In this document: positions 25,819-33,807 of the stretch, in pieces
Layout: each line of letters starts with the position of its first letter
Numbering within the stretch: position 1 is the first letter of the stretch
DNA from: CBDBCK01 sp965203345
GTDB lineage: Bacteria; Chloroflexota; Dehalococcoidia; Lucifugimonadales; Lucifugimonadaceae
NCBI GenBank assembly: GCA_965203345.1
Contig: CBDBCK010000028.1
Span: 62,001 to 126,000, forward strand
Direction of reading: 5' to 3'
DNA length: 64,000 nt
Made by a program: the position numbers and the translations under genes
Notes under the pieces: generated by a model
Told to the model about the DNA's origin: nothing
Database searches by the model: none
Seen by the model: the letters and a program-made list of their open reading frames with translations, nothing else

Positions 25819-26805
25819 CTAGGTGCGCAAGGCGTCGATCTTCTCCAAAATGTCATTGGACAGAGGTCCCATCTCTATTCCCTGCACTGCCTCCGACAAT
25901 TCGGTCCGGTTCTTCACGCCTAGAACGTGGGAATGTACGCGCGCGTCGCTGAAAGCGTACCTGTAAGCAAGCATTGATGGTGTAACGCCCAGGTCCGACG
26001 CCAGCCTTCTAAAACCCGCTGCACGTTCGAAATCTTGAAAGTCTCGTGCGTCGTTACCGCGAGGCGCCCTGTCCATCGCAGAGGAAAGAGCACCCGCCTG
26101 CATTAGCCGTATGCCCAGCATTCCAACACCTGCCTCGTGAACCAGACGTCGCCTAAAACGTGCGTCCTGGAGCGGATCTGCGTAGTCGAGCCCGCCCGCC
26201 GACTCTAGAGCATTGATGATACATTGCACCGCGGCTGGCCTATCAGATACATCCGCGTCCAAAGCCGCCTCAACGCCCTCCACGGGGCCTATACCCGTTA
26301 TACCCCAGGCACTACAGAGACCTTCTGAGACCAGGTCCTGCATTGCGGGAACTACCGATTCACGATACAGAGACACGGGAGTCGTACTGCGAGCTATACG
26401 TTCCTTATCGTTATGACGAAAACGCTCCCATCCGTCGGGGACAAGATGTGAATGCAGCAAGAACAGATCTACGTCTGACCTGTTGATATTTTTCAAGCTT
26501 TCGATCAAAGAGCTCCTCATCCGCTCCTTCACCTTATCCGATGCTATGGTACCCAGACTTACCTTTGTAGTTACCCTCACTTCTGAAGGCCAACCTGCTG
26601 CAAAGAACCTTCCAAGAAACCGTTCAGCCTCCCCGTTCCTGTAAGCGGGAGCTGTATCTATATGATTGACACCCAAAGAAAGCGCTTCCTCAAGCGTCGC
26701 CCGCCCCTCCTCTTCTGGAGTCTCCCCCCAAAGTGAGGTAATGACTCCGGCGCTTATTGTCAGTCTGCTAACTTGCCAAAGTTCTCCGAGCTGTGTCCTG
26801 TTCAT
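25819..26805 (-). CDS. Aldo/keto reductase
   Basis: A 328-aa NADPH-dependent oxidoreductase of the AKR fold. The catalytic residues are visible: Asp and Tyr in NHIDTAPAYRNGE, Lys in VTTKVSLG and His in DLFLLHSH. The C-terminal SSAMDRAPRG and VLGVKNRTEL region corresponds to the cofactor-binding end. The start WQVSRLTISAGVITSLWG fits the usual AKR lead. Substrate cannot be inferred. It is a single gene separated from ccmA by about 200 bases. Confidence 0.88.
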   Translation of the reverse strand: MNRTQLGELWQVSRLTISAGVITSLWGETPEEEGRATLEEALSLGVNHIDTAPAYRNGEAERFLGRFFAAGWPSEVRVTTKVSLGTIASDKVKERMRSSLIESLKNINRSDVDLFLLHSHLVPDGWERFRHNDKERIARSTTPVSLYRESVVPAMQDLVSEGLCSAWGITGIGPVEGVEAALDADVSDRPAAVQCIINALESAGGLDYADPLQDARFRRRLVHEAGVGMLGIRLMQAGALSSAMDRAPRGNDARDFQDFERAAGFRRLASDLGVTPSMLAYRYAFSDARVHSHVLGVKNRTELSEAVQGIEMGPLSNDILEKIDALRT

Positions 26806-27019
26806 CTTGCGTTGTCCCCTCTATGAATTACTTCGTTTGAGCAGATAATGAGACGATTTTCCATTATCCGTCTATAGATGCAACTGTTCACATTGTAGCG
26901 GTGACACTTACGGTTTTTGAATGCCGCATAGTCAGCAAACATAGTTGTCGCCCTGGTCTGCCAATACATAAGCGACCTGCGCCTTAAGGGGTGAACGCCT
27001 CACCACCCAGGCAAATCCG

Positions 27020-27913
27020 TCAAAGTATCTCTGCTTCTTTAAACGCTTGACGGAGCTCGTCCTCAATCTCCTGAGCAAGCGGTTTGACGGGACGACGGGG
27101 CACGGTAGCTTCAAAGCCAAGCATATTGAGCCCCGCCTTCAGTGCGGCTACACCGTACGTCATACCGATATAGTCGGCATGCAAAAGAGACTTTTGGATC
27201 CGTATAGCCTCATCGTGACGTCCGTCCATCGTAAGCCTTATCACCTCCCTGCATTTATCAGGAGCCCAGTTCCCAAAGAACAGGCATGCACCTTGAGCTC
27301 CCGCGGACGCTCCGGGATACAGCAGGCTGCCGTTACAAGTCCAGTAATTCACACCCGGCGCAACGAACGTGGCCGCCCGCTGCTCCCAACGGAAATTGAG
27401 CGAAATTATGTAGGAGTAGACGTTATCCAGACTCGTTATTAAGCCTATCTCTTCAGGCGTTGTATCCACCTTTCCCGGGTCTTTCGGCTGGTGTATTACC
27501 ACTACTGGCACCGGACTCAGGCGCGTTACCTCCTCAAAATAGTCAACGCTACTAGAAGAAGCGCGTAGCCCTCTCTGTAGAGCGGGTATCCTCACGCGCA
27601 CCATATCCGCGCCGGCCTCCGCGTAGAGACAAGCCAGACGGACCGCCTCTGTTGGAGACGGAGAGTCTATACCGGCTATGACAAACCGCTGCCCTTCATG
27701 CGCGTCGGAGACAGTCTTCACCGCCTGAATCTTGTCCGGCTCTCCGATATGGAACTCTTCGCCGCCGTAAGAACCAACGACAAAACCTGACAACCCGGTA
27801 CCCAACCATCGGTTTACGTTACGAGCTAACTTGTCGAAATCTATAGAATCATCCGGTTTCACCGGGTTAGGGGTAGGAGCAACCACTATAGGGTTATCCG
27901 GTGGAACTTGCAT
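27020..27913 (-). CDS. DHDPS/NAL-fold protein lacking the Schiff-base lysine
   Basis: A 297-aa (beta/alpha)8 protein of the dihydrodipicolinate synthase family. The substrate loop is GSYGGEE where GTTGE is usual, and PVVVIHQP replaces P-x3-Y-N-x-P, so the catalytic Tyr is Ile. In the strand that normally carries the lysine (NxxGIKE) the sequence is DNVYSYIISLNF with no Lys nearby. Standard aldolase chemistry is therefore unlikely; it may be a hydratase, a binding protein or an enzyme with another mechanism. The start at 27913 has GGAGAGGAGG five bases upstream; an in-frame extension to 28108 is hydrophobic and Cys-rich and is rejected. Confidence 0.82.
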   Translation of the reverse strand: MQVPPDNPIVVAPTPNPVKPDDSIDFDKLARNVNRWLGTGLSGFVVGSYGGEEFHIGEPDKIQAVKTVSDAHEGQRFVIAGIDSPSPTEAVRLACLYAEAGADMVRVRIPALQRGLRASSSSVDYFEEVTRLSPVPVVVIHQPKDPGKVDTTPEEIGLITSLDNVYSYIISLNFRWEQRAATFVAPGVNYWTCNGSLLYPGASAGAQGACLFFGNWAPDKCREVIRLTMDGRHDEAIRIQKSLLHADYIGMTYGVAALKAGLNMLGFEATVPRRPVKPLAQEIEDELRQAFKEAEIL

Positions 27914-28270
27914 ATTGTCCTCCTCTCCAAGGTAGTAACGCTCTTCTACAAGCGAGACACTGTTGCCCAACAAGAGCGATATCAGGCATACGCACGCACT
28001 GCAACATAAAAAGCGTCTATACATTGAGCATAACCCAGGGAGCATAACCCAGGGACATAGCCGGGAATAAGCAAACGGGCAGATATAGTCCACATTATAA
28101 CTACTCACCGCTCATGCGTCCTCAAATCCTGCATGAGCGGCTCGCTATCTTCAATTTAAGTAAGGCTCTCGTTCAAACAAAAAACAGAAGTAAACGACCA
28201 GACAGGCGGGTGGTATGATCATAAGTAAGACCATCTTGAACGATTCATTATAAGTTTCGCCACACCTAAT
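27914..28270. other. Divergent intergenic region upstream of ffh
   Basis: About 360 bases between the DHDPS-fold gene and ffh, which point away from each other. A perfect hairpin lies at 28108-28140. Short frames here have no recognisable domain. It should contain promoters for both genes. Confidence 0.45.
28108..28140. promoter_or_regulatory. Perfect 10-bp inverted repeat
   Basis: CCGCTCATGC and GCATGAGCGG flank a 13-base loop. It lies between divergent genes and has no T-tract on either side, so an operator or an RNA leader hairpin is more likely than a terminator. Confidence 0.55.
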
Positions 28271-29602
28271 ATGTTTGAAACACTAACTGAAAAACTTAAC
28301 ATCGCCCTTGGAAAGATTACCTCGCGCGGCTCCCTTTCAGAAAAGGACGTCACCTCGGTGCTACGCGAAATTCGGCTAGCTCTTCTGGAGGCTGACGTAG
28401 ATTACACTGTAGTGCGTTCCCTCACCCAGAAGGTGAAGGAGAAAGCAACCGGCGAAAGAGTGTTCGGCTCACTATCTCCGGGACAAACCGTCGTAAAGAT
28501 TGTCCACGAAGAAATAACCTCAATCCTGGGTGAAAAGGACGCTCCTATAGCCCAGCCAAATAACCCTCCCGTACAAATAATGCTCATCGGCTTGCAAGGA
28601 GCTGGAAAGACCACCACTGCAGCGAAGCTTGCCCACTTTGTTAAGAGGAAAGGGCATTCTGTGATGCTCGCCGCGTGCGACTTGCAGAGACCTGCCGCCA
28701 TAGACCAGCTGGCACAACTCGCGAAAGACGTCCAGACTCCGATTTACGCCAACAAGAACGCCCGCTCGCCGCGGCACGCGGCACGGGACGCCTTCAAGCA
28801 GGCAAAGAAGACGGGCGTAGACTACCTGATACTTGACACTGCAGGAAGAAATACGGTTGATGAAGCACTTATGCGCGAATTGGCTGATATGAAGAAGCGG
28901 ATAAAGCCTGAGGAAACTCTACTCATCCTGGACGCAATGACTGGACAAACGGCAGTACAGCTAGGCCGGGAGTTTGACAGCAAAGTAGGTATAACCGGAC
29001 TCATACTGTCCAAGACGGACGGTGACGCAAGGGGAGGAGCAGCACTTTCCATGCGTGCTACCGTGAACGCCCCGATCAAGTTCGTAACGGCTGGTGAGAA
29101 GCCTCATCAAATAGAAGAGTACCGTCCTGGACGCCTGGCGTCCAGGATACTCGGTATGGGCGATATTGACACATTAGTTGAAAGAGCGCAGGAAGCGGCA
29201 GACAAGAAAGCCAGGAACAAAACCGATAAGCGGCTCACCAAGGGCAAGTTTGATATGGAAGACTACCTTGAACAGATACATTCACTGAAGAAGATAGGCT
29301 CATTCGGCGAGATAATGAGCATGATCCCCGGAATGAACAAGCTCATCCCACGTGCAGGAACGGAAGAACAAAATCAAAAAAAAATGACCTGGACAGAGGC
29401 AATAATACTCTCTATGACCAGGGTAGAGCGAGCGCATCCTGAAGTCATCAAAGGCTCAAGGCGCAAACGCATAGCCGATGGTTCAGGCACCAGCGTCGCC
29501 CAGGTAAATCAGGTCCTGCAACAACATCGTCAGATTCAAAAAATGTTCAAGCGCCTGAAAGGCAAGAACGCCTCCCGTTCTATGGCGGGGCTCTTCCGCT
29601 AA
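28271..29602 (+). CDS. ffh: Signal recognition particle protein
   Basis: A 443-aa SRP GTPase that binds signal peptides and the SRP RNA. The N domain covers residues about 1-85. The G domain has GLQGAGKTTTAAKL, ACDLQRPAA, LDTAGR and TKTDGDARGGAALS. The M domain (about 300-440) is methionine-rich, with the RNA-binding motif SMTRVERAHPEVIKGSRRKRIADGSG. DLQRPAA is the Ffh form and separates it from FtsY. It is convergent with fmt. Confidence 0.97.
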   Translation: MFETLTEKLNIALGKITSRGSLSEKDVTSVLREIRLALLEADVDYTVVRSLTQKVKEKATGERVFGSLSPGQTVVKIVHEEITSILGEKDAPIAQPNNPPVQIMLIGLQGAGKTTTAAKLAHFVKRKGHSVMLAACDLQRPAAIDQLAQLAKDVQTPIYANKNARSPRHAARDAFKQAKKTGVDYLILDTAGRNTVDEALMRELADMKKRIKPEETLLILDAMTGQTAVQLGREFDSKVGITGLILSKTDGDARGGAALSMRATVNAPIKFVTAGEKPHQIEEYRPGRLASRILGMGDIDTLVERAQEAADKKARNKTDKRLTKGKFDMEDYLEQIHSLKKIGSFGEIMSMIPGMNKLIPRAGTEEQNQKKMTWTEAIILSMTRVERAHPEVIKGSRRKRIADGSGTSVAQVNQVLQQHRQIQKMFKRLKGKNASRSMAGLFR

Positions 29603-29610
29603 TTCAATGC

Positions 29611-29639
29611 GTATGCCAAACGCGCTCCCGTTGGCATAC
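29611..29639. terminator. Hairpin between convergent ffh and fmt
   Basis: GTATGCCAA and TTGGCATAC form a perfect 9-bp stem around an 11-base loop, in the 37 bases between the two stop codons. There is no strong T-run, so it is a bidirectional terminator candidate by position and symmetry. Confidence 0.55.
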
Positions 29640-30563
29640 CTAAACCAAAGTCTGACCTGCTATTGAAGGGTTGCCTCTTACAAACTCTCCGGCGTCTATG
29701 GCGCGCTTACCCTCCAGCTGAAGCGAAGTGACCAGCAGGGCACCGTCGCCGCAGAAAATCCCCGGCTTATTTTCATAAATAAACACTTCGCCTGCCTTGC
29801 CTGAAAGAGACGTACATGAAGCTTCAAACAGCTTCAAACGCCGTCCGTTCCACGTCGTCCACGTGCCGGGCCAAGGATCAAATGCCCGTATCATCCTCTC
29901 AATATAGGCTGCTTCATCGTTCCAGCTGATCTTGCCTGACTCTCTGGTCAAAAAGGGGGTAACGGTGGCCAGAGCGTTGTTTTGAGGGACAGGCTCAATC
30001 CTTCCTCCGGCCAAATCTGGCAGCACATAAGGAAGCATCTCTCCGCCTGTTCGCAGGAGTCTTCCCAGAAGCCGCCCTCCACGTTCATCAGGGGCTATCG
30101 AGACTGATGAAGAAACCGAAAGGATAGGCCCGGTATCCATGCCCGCGTCCAGCCTGATTAAAGTAACACCCGTAGCCGCGTCTCCCGAGAGTATAGCTGT
30201 TGAGACAGGACTTGGGCCGCGATGGCGCGGCAACAACGAGGGATGAACGTTAACGCATCCCAGCGGGGGAATATCCAAAATACCCTTTGGCAACAACATA
30301 CCGTAAGCAACCACTACGAACGCGTCGGCGTTCCATGCCTTAACCTCTTCCAGGACCGCCGGATCGTTTAGTTTTCGAGGGGTACGCACAGGTACATTGA
30401 GCTGCTGGGCAGCTACCTTTACCGCTGTTGGCACAGGTTTGCGTGCTCTCCCTGAAGGCTTGTCCGCTCTTGTATAGACTGCCCGAAGGTCAAAGCCACA
30501 CCCGGTAAGAGCCTCCAACGCGGGGACAGCCCCGGAAGGAGAACCAAAAAAAACCACTTTCAT
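29640..30563 (-). CDS. fmt: Methionyl-tRNA formyltransferase
   Basis: About 307 aa. It formylates initiator Met-tRNA using 10-formyl-tetrahydrofolate. The N-terminal Rossmann-like domain starts MKVVFFGSPSGAVPALEAL. The catalytic region has VNVHPSLLPRHRGPSPV (Asn and His) and the Asp in LDAGMDTGPIL. The C-terminal OB-fold follows from about residue 205. The start was placed at 30563, where MKVVFFG begins as in homologues; the in-frame extension to 30632 is not family-like. Confidence 0.93.
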   Translation of the reverse strand: MKVVFFGSPSGAVPALEALTGCGFDLRAVYTRADKPSGRARKPVPTAVKVAAQQLNVPVRTPRKLNDPAVLEEVKAWNADAFVVVAYGMLLPKGILDIPPLGCVNVHPSLLPRHRGPSPVSTAILSGDAATGVTLIRLDAGMDTGPILSVSSSVSIAPDERGGRLLGRLLRTGGEMLPYVLPDLAGGRIEPVPQNNALATVTPFLTRESGKISWNDEAAYIERMIRAFDPWPGTWTTWNGRRLKLFEASCTSLSGKAGEVFIYENKPGIFCGDGALLVTSLQLEGKRAIDAGEFVRGNPSIAGQTLV

Positions 30564-30769
30564 GCTCGGATCCACCATTTGCGCCAATTGCACCGCGAAA
30601 AGAGTAAAAAATCCCAATGAGACCAATCTCAACGGGCTTTCCTGCGGTTTACTTTGAATATATCAACTTTAAGAGAGCGGCTTCTAGGATCTAAAACGCT
30701 ATCCGCTCTGACTCTGAAGCGCTGAACTCAGCCGCGAAGGTTGCTTTTACCATTGGAGAAACTGAATAC

Positions 30770-32092
30770 ATGGACAACAAAGAAGCAAAGCAAATATGGG
30801 CAGCAGCTCTTGGAAAACTGGAGATAGATATACCCAGAACCAGCTTCAAAACCTATCTGAAAAACACCACGGCTGCCATCGGGAAGGATAAAAAATTTAC
30901 AATCTTTGCACCAACCATCTTTCACCAGGAAACTCTTAAGAAGAGGTTGGCAGGATCTATCCATAGAGCCCTGGAGGAGACCATCGGAGAAAGCATTGAA
31001 GTTAAGTTCGGTATTCAGGGTGCGGTCAATACGAACAGGGTTTCAAAGAAGGCTCTTCCCGGATATGAATTTATCCCCAATCCCTTCATGACCTTCAAGA
31101 ACTTCGTAGTCGGCTCCTGCAACAACATGGCTGTCACTGCCGCCAGGTTTGCGGCCTCCAAAGAGAAGAAAGAGATGTACAACCCTCTCTACATTGTTGC
31201 CGCGGCAGGCATGGGGAAGACGCACCTCTTACACGCCGCCGTGCATCTCATGAGACAACAAGGCATAAACCCCATATACGTAACGGGCGAAAAGTTCACA
31301 AACGACTACGTCCGCTCCGCCAGAACGAAATCCGCCGACAAATTCCGGGAGAAGTATGTAACCGCAGACGCACTGTTGATTGACGACCTGGAGTTTTTGG
31401 AAGGCAAGGCAAAAACGCAGATCATCTTGCTCTCCATACTGGACGAGTATCTTAACTCAGGTAAAAAGGTAATGGTATCTGCAGAGATGGATCTTACGTC
31501 CCTTCCATTAAAAGAAAAGATACGGGCGCGCCTGGCCAAGGGTTGCTCCGTAAAAATAAACAGCGTGTCCGAACAAACTGCAAAAGATATAGCCCGTCAG
31601 CATGCCAGGCACATAGGGGTGCCCATGTCCGAAGCCACTCTAGACGTTATAGGGGTCAGAAGACCTAAAACCCCCACCGAGATCATAGGCCTGGTCAACC
31701 AGCTGTCGGCAGAAGCCGCCCTGGGCAACTCTCTCGTAAGCCCCGAAGTCGTCCGGGAAACACTGGATGCACTTGCCAACAGCAACCCCAGGAACAATCA
31801 AAACGACCTGAACCACGAAAAGATACTGCAAGCTATAGCACAAGCTACAGACGTAAGCACCAAGGCTATAACCGGAAGAAGCAGGGAAAGACACGCGGTA
31901 GAGGCCAGATGGCTCGCCATGTACCTGATGACTGAAGTGTGTAGCATCACCTACAAGAGGACGGGCGAAATACTAGGGAAAAGAAACTTTCAGACGATCA
32001 TGCACGGCCATAAGAAGTACAAGTCTCTGATACAGTCCGACCCAAAGGCAGCGGCGATACTCTCAAGGACAAAGAACATCCTGGGTATATAA
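30770..32092 (+). CDS. dnaA: DnaA-family replication initiator with unusual DNA-recognition residues
   Basis: All four DnaA domains can be seen in 440 aa. Domain I is at the N-terminus. The AAA+ core starts at NPFMTFKNFVVG, with Walker A AAAGMGKTHLL, Walker B LLIDDLEFL and an arginine-finger region KIRARLAKG. Domain IV ends with RHAVEARWLAMYLM and LGKRNFQTIMHGHKKY. The last segment corresponds to GGRDHTTVLHA, the DnaA-box reading helix, and the Asp-His-Thr of that motif are Asn-Phe-Gln here. No dnaN follows and I see no cluster of TTATNCACA boxes. It may be a divergent second DnaA or the sole one with a changed box. Confidence 0.85.
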   Translation: MDNKEAKQIWAAALGKLEIDIPRTSFKTYLKNTTAAIGKDKKFTIFAPTIFHQETLKKRLAGSIHRALEETIGESIEVKFGIQGAVNTNRVSKKALPGYEFIPNPFMTFKNFVVGSCNNMAVTAARFAASKEKKEMYNPLYIVAAAGMGKTHLLHAAVHLMRQQGINPIYVTGEKFTNDYVRSARTKSADKFREKYVTADALLIDDLEFLEGKAKTQIILLSILDEYLNSGKKVMVSAEMDLTSLPLKEKIRARLAKGCSVKINSVSEQTAKDIARQHARHIGVPMSEATLDVIGVRRPKTPTEIIGLVNQLSAEAALGNSLVSPEVVRETLDALANSNPRNNQNDLNHEKILQAIAQATDVSTKAITGRSRERHAVEARWLAMYLMTEVCSITYKRTGEILGKRNFQTIMHGHKKYKSLIQSDPKAAAILSRTKNILGI

Positions 32093-32352
32093 CCAGCTAG
32101 CCAGTCTGCCGATGTGAGGGAGGGGGTTGATTCGACGAGTGTATGTTGGTGGTGTCTTTACAAAAAGTTAGAACGCATTCCAGGGAGTGAACTGCTTCCT
32201 GCGGAACGCTACGTCTATACCCGCTATTCGTAATCCAGTCCTACGCAGTAAAATTTCAATAGACACTGGTATCAACAAGATTACACTAACTTTAGAAAAC
32301 AGTTCAAGGTGTACAACTCAAGGATTAACGATGCATACGAGGAGGAAATAAA
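32093..32352. other. Left junction of island 2
   Basis: Sequence between the dnaA stop and the point where similarity to island 1 begins. I see no gene. A GAGGAGG lies just before the fic remnant. Only a 7-base match (TTGGTGG) to the tRNA-Ala end is present, which is too short to call an attachment site. Confidence 0.4.
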
Positions 32353-32630
32353 ATTCGGGACCTGATGGCTGAACACAAAAACCGCATACGGAATGAACTG
32401 CCGAAAATCTATTCACAGGATCTGCTGAATAATCTGTTGCGCAATCCTTATACGCGCATCGACTACGTGGCGAGAGACCTGGCGGTTGAACGCAGAACAG
32501 CGAGCAAATACCTCAAACAATTAACTGAAAAGGGGATTGGGGAGGAATAAAAGATGGGGAGGAACAACTATTACATAAATAGAAAACTGTTTGACCTGTT
32601 GGTCAGTGTCTCTGCGGAAGGGGATCAGTG
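32353..32630 (+). pseudogene. fic C-terminal remnant 2
   Basis: Closely similar to 14246-14527, starting at ATTCGGGACCTGATGGCTG. It keeps only the winged-helix end (RTASKYLKQLTEKG). A CAA-to-TAA change creates an internal stop at 32548-32550, so it is shorter and more decayed than the first copy. Confidence 0.88.
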
Positions 32631-33803
32631 ATGAGCAGGAAAGCGGAAAAAAAACGAGCGTTGCCGGAAGGGTGGCGGGAAGTGAAGTTAGGCAATGTCT
32701 GTTCAGTAGATGAACAAACACTTTCTTCAAAAACCCCCGATGACTATTGCTTTATGTATGTATCGCTATCAGACATTGAAAAGGGTAAATTACTCCAAAC
32801 AAAAAAGTATAAATTCTCAGATGCTCCATCAAGAGCAAGGCGGATAGTAAAGCAAGGTGATGTATTATTGGCAACTGTTCGCCCTAACCTGCAAGGATTT
32901 TATATTTTTAAAGACAAGGTTAAAGATTTCGTTGTATCAACTGGTTTTGCTGTCCTAACACCAAAGTCTCATATACTGGATTCGATGTATTTGTTTCAGC
33001 TTCTTTTCAGTAGAAAGATGCTTCAAACATATGACATTGTTAATGTTGGTTCTAACTACCCTGCTATCAACTCATCCGACATTCCCAATTTTAAGATTCT
33101 TGTACCATCTTTCCCCGAACAAAAAGCCATCGCCTCTTTACTGGAAACATGGGACACGGCGATTGAGAAAACTGAAGCATTGATTGAGGCGAAGGAAAAG
33201 CGGTTCAAGTGGTTGCTGAAAACACTCATCAGCGATCAGCAAGGCAATCCTGAATGGCGGAAGGTGAAGTTGGGTCAAGCATTCACACTTGGTAGGGGTC
33301 GCGTTATCAGTAAAAAAGAAATCAATAATAACCTTGGCAGCTTTCCTGTCTACTCATCACAAACATCCTGCAGAGGAGAATTTGGAAAAATAAGTACCTA
33401 CGATTTTGAAGGCGATCATATTACTTGGACAACTGATGGAGCAAATGCAGGAGCTGTTTTTTATAGAACAGGGAAATTTAATTGCACAAATGTTTGTGGG
33501 ATAGCAAAGCCAATTGATCCAAAGGAAATCGACTGCCAATTTATCAGCTATTTTCTACAAGGTAAAACCAAAAGATATGTATCATATGTTGGAAACCCAA
33601 AACTGATGAATAATATCTTTGCAAATATACCAATTCTCTTTCCATATCTCCCTGAACAAAAAGCCATTGCCTCCTTACTGAACATCGCACAACATGAAAT
33701 TGATTTACTCAAGAAATTTGCCGAACGCTACCAGATCTCAAAACGTGGCTTGATGCAGAAGCTACTGACAGGAGAATGGAAGGTGAAAATAAAAGAAAAT
33801 TAG
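32631..33803 (+). CDS. hsdS: Orphan type I specificity subunit HsdS
   Basis: A complete HsdS of 390 aa. TRD1 is at about residues 15-165 and TRD2 at about 205-360. They are separated by the conserved helix EQKAIASLLETWDTAIEKTE, and a second conserved helix EQKAIASLLNIAQHEIDLLKK precedes RGLMQKLLTGEW. Both TRDs differ from those at 14524, so it should specify another DNA sequence. No methylase or nuclease gene is nearby, so it could only act with HsdM and HsdR from island 1, 11-26 kb away. The ATG follows the end of the fic remnant directly. Confidence 0.93.
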   Translation: MSRKAEKKRALPEGWREVKLGNVCSVDEQTLSSKTPDDYCFMYVSLSDIEKGKLLQTKKYKFSDAPSRARRIVKQGDVLLATVRPNLQGFYIFKDKVKDFVVSTGFAVLTPKSHILDSMYLFQLLFSRKMLQTYDIVNVGSNYPAINSSDIPNFKILVPSFPEQKAIASLLETWDTAIEKTEALIEAKEKRFKWLLKTLISDQQGNPEWRKVKLGQAFTLGRGRVISKKEINNNLGSFPVYSSQTSCRGEFGKISTYDFEGDHITWTTDGANAGAVFYRTGKFNCTNVCGIAKPIDPKEIDCQFISYFLQGKTKRYVSYVGNPKLMNNIFANIPILFPYLPEQKAIASLLNIAQHEIDLLKKFAERYQISKRGLMQKLLTGEWKVKIKEN

Positions 33804-33807
33804 GCTA

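Noticed and set aside
28822..29079. Minus-strand frames within ffh
   Set aside because: Shadows of a conserved gene.
30564..30769. Replication origin next to dnaA
   Set aside because: I found no cluster of TTATNCACA-like boxes or an A+T-rich unwinding element on either side; the gene's own recognition helix is also altered, so box prediction is unreliable.
32093..32352. Possible attachment-site repeat matching the tRNA-Ala 3' end
   Set aside because: Only TTGGTGG matches; seven bases are expected by chance.
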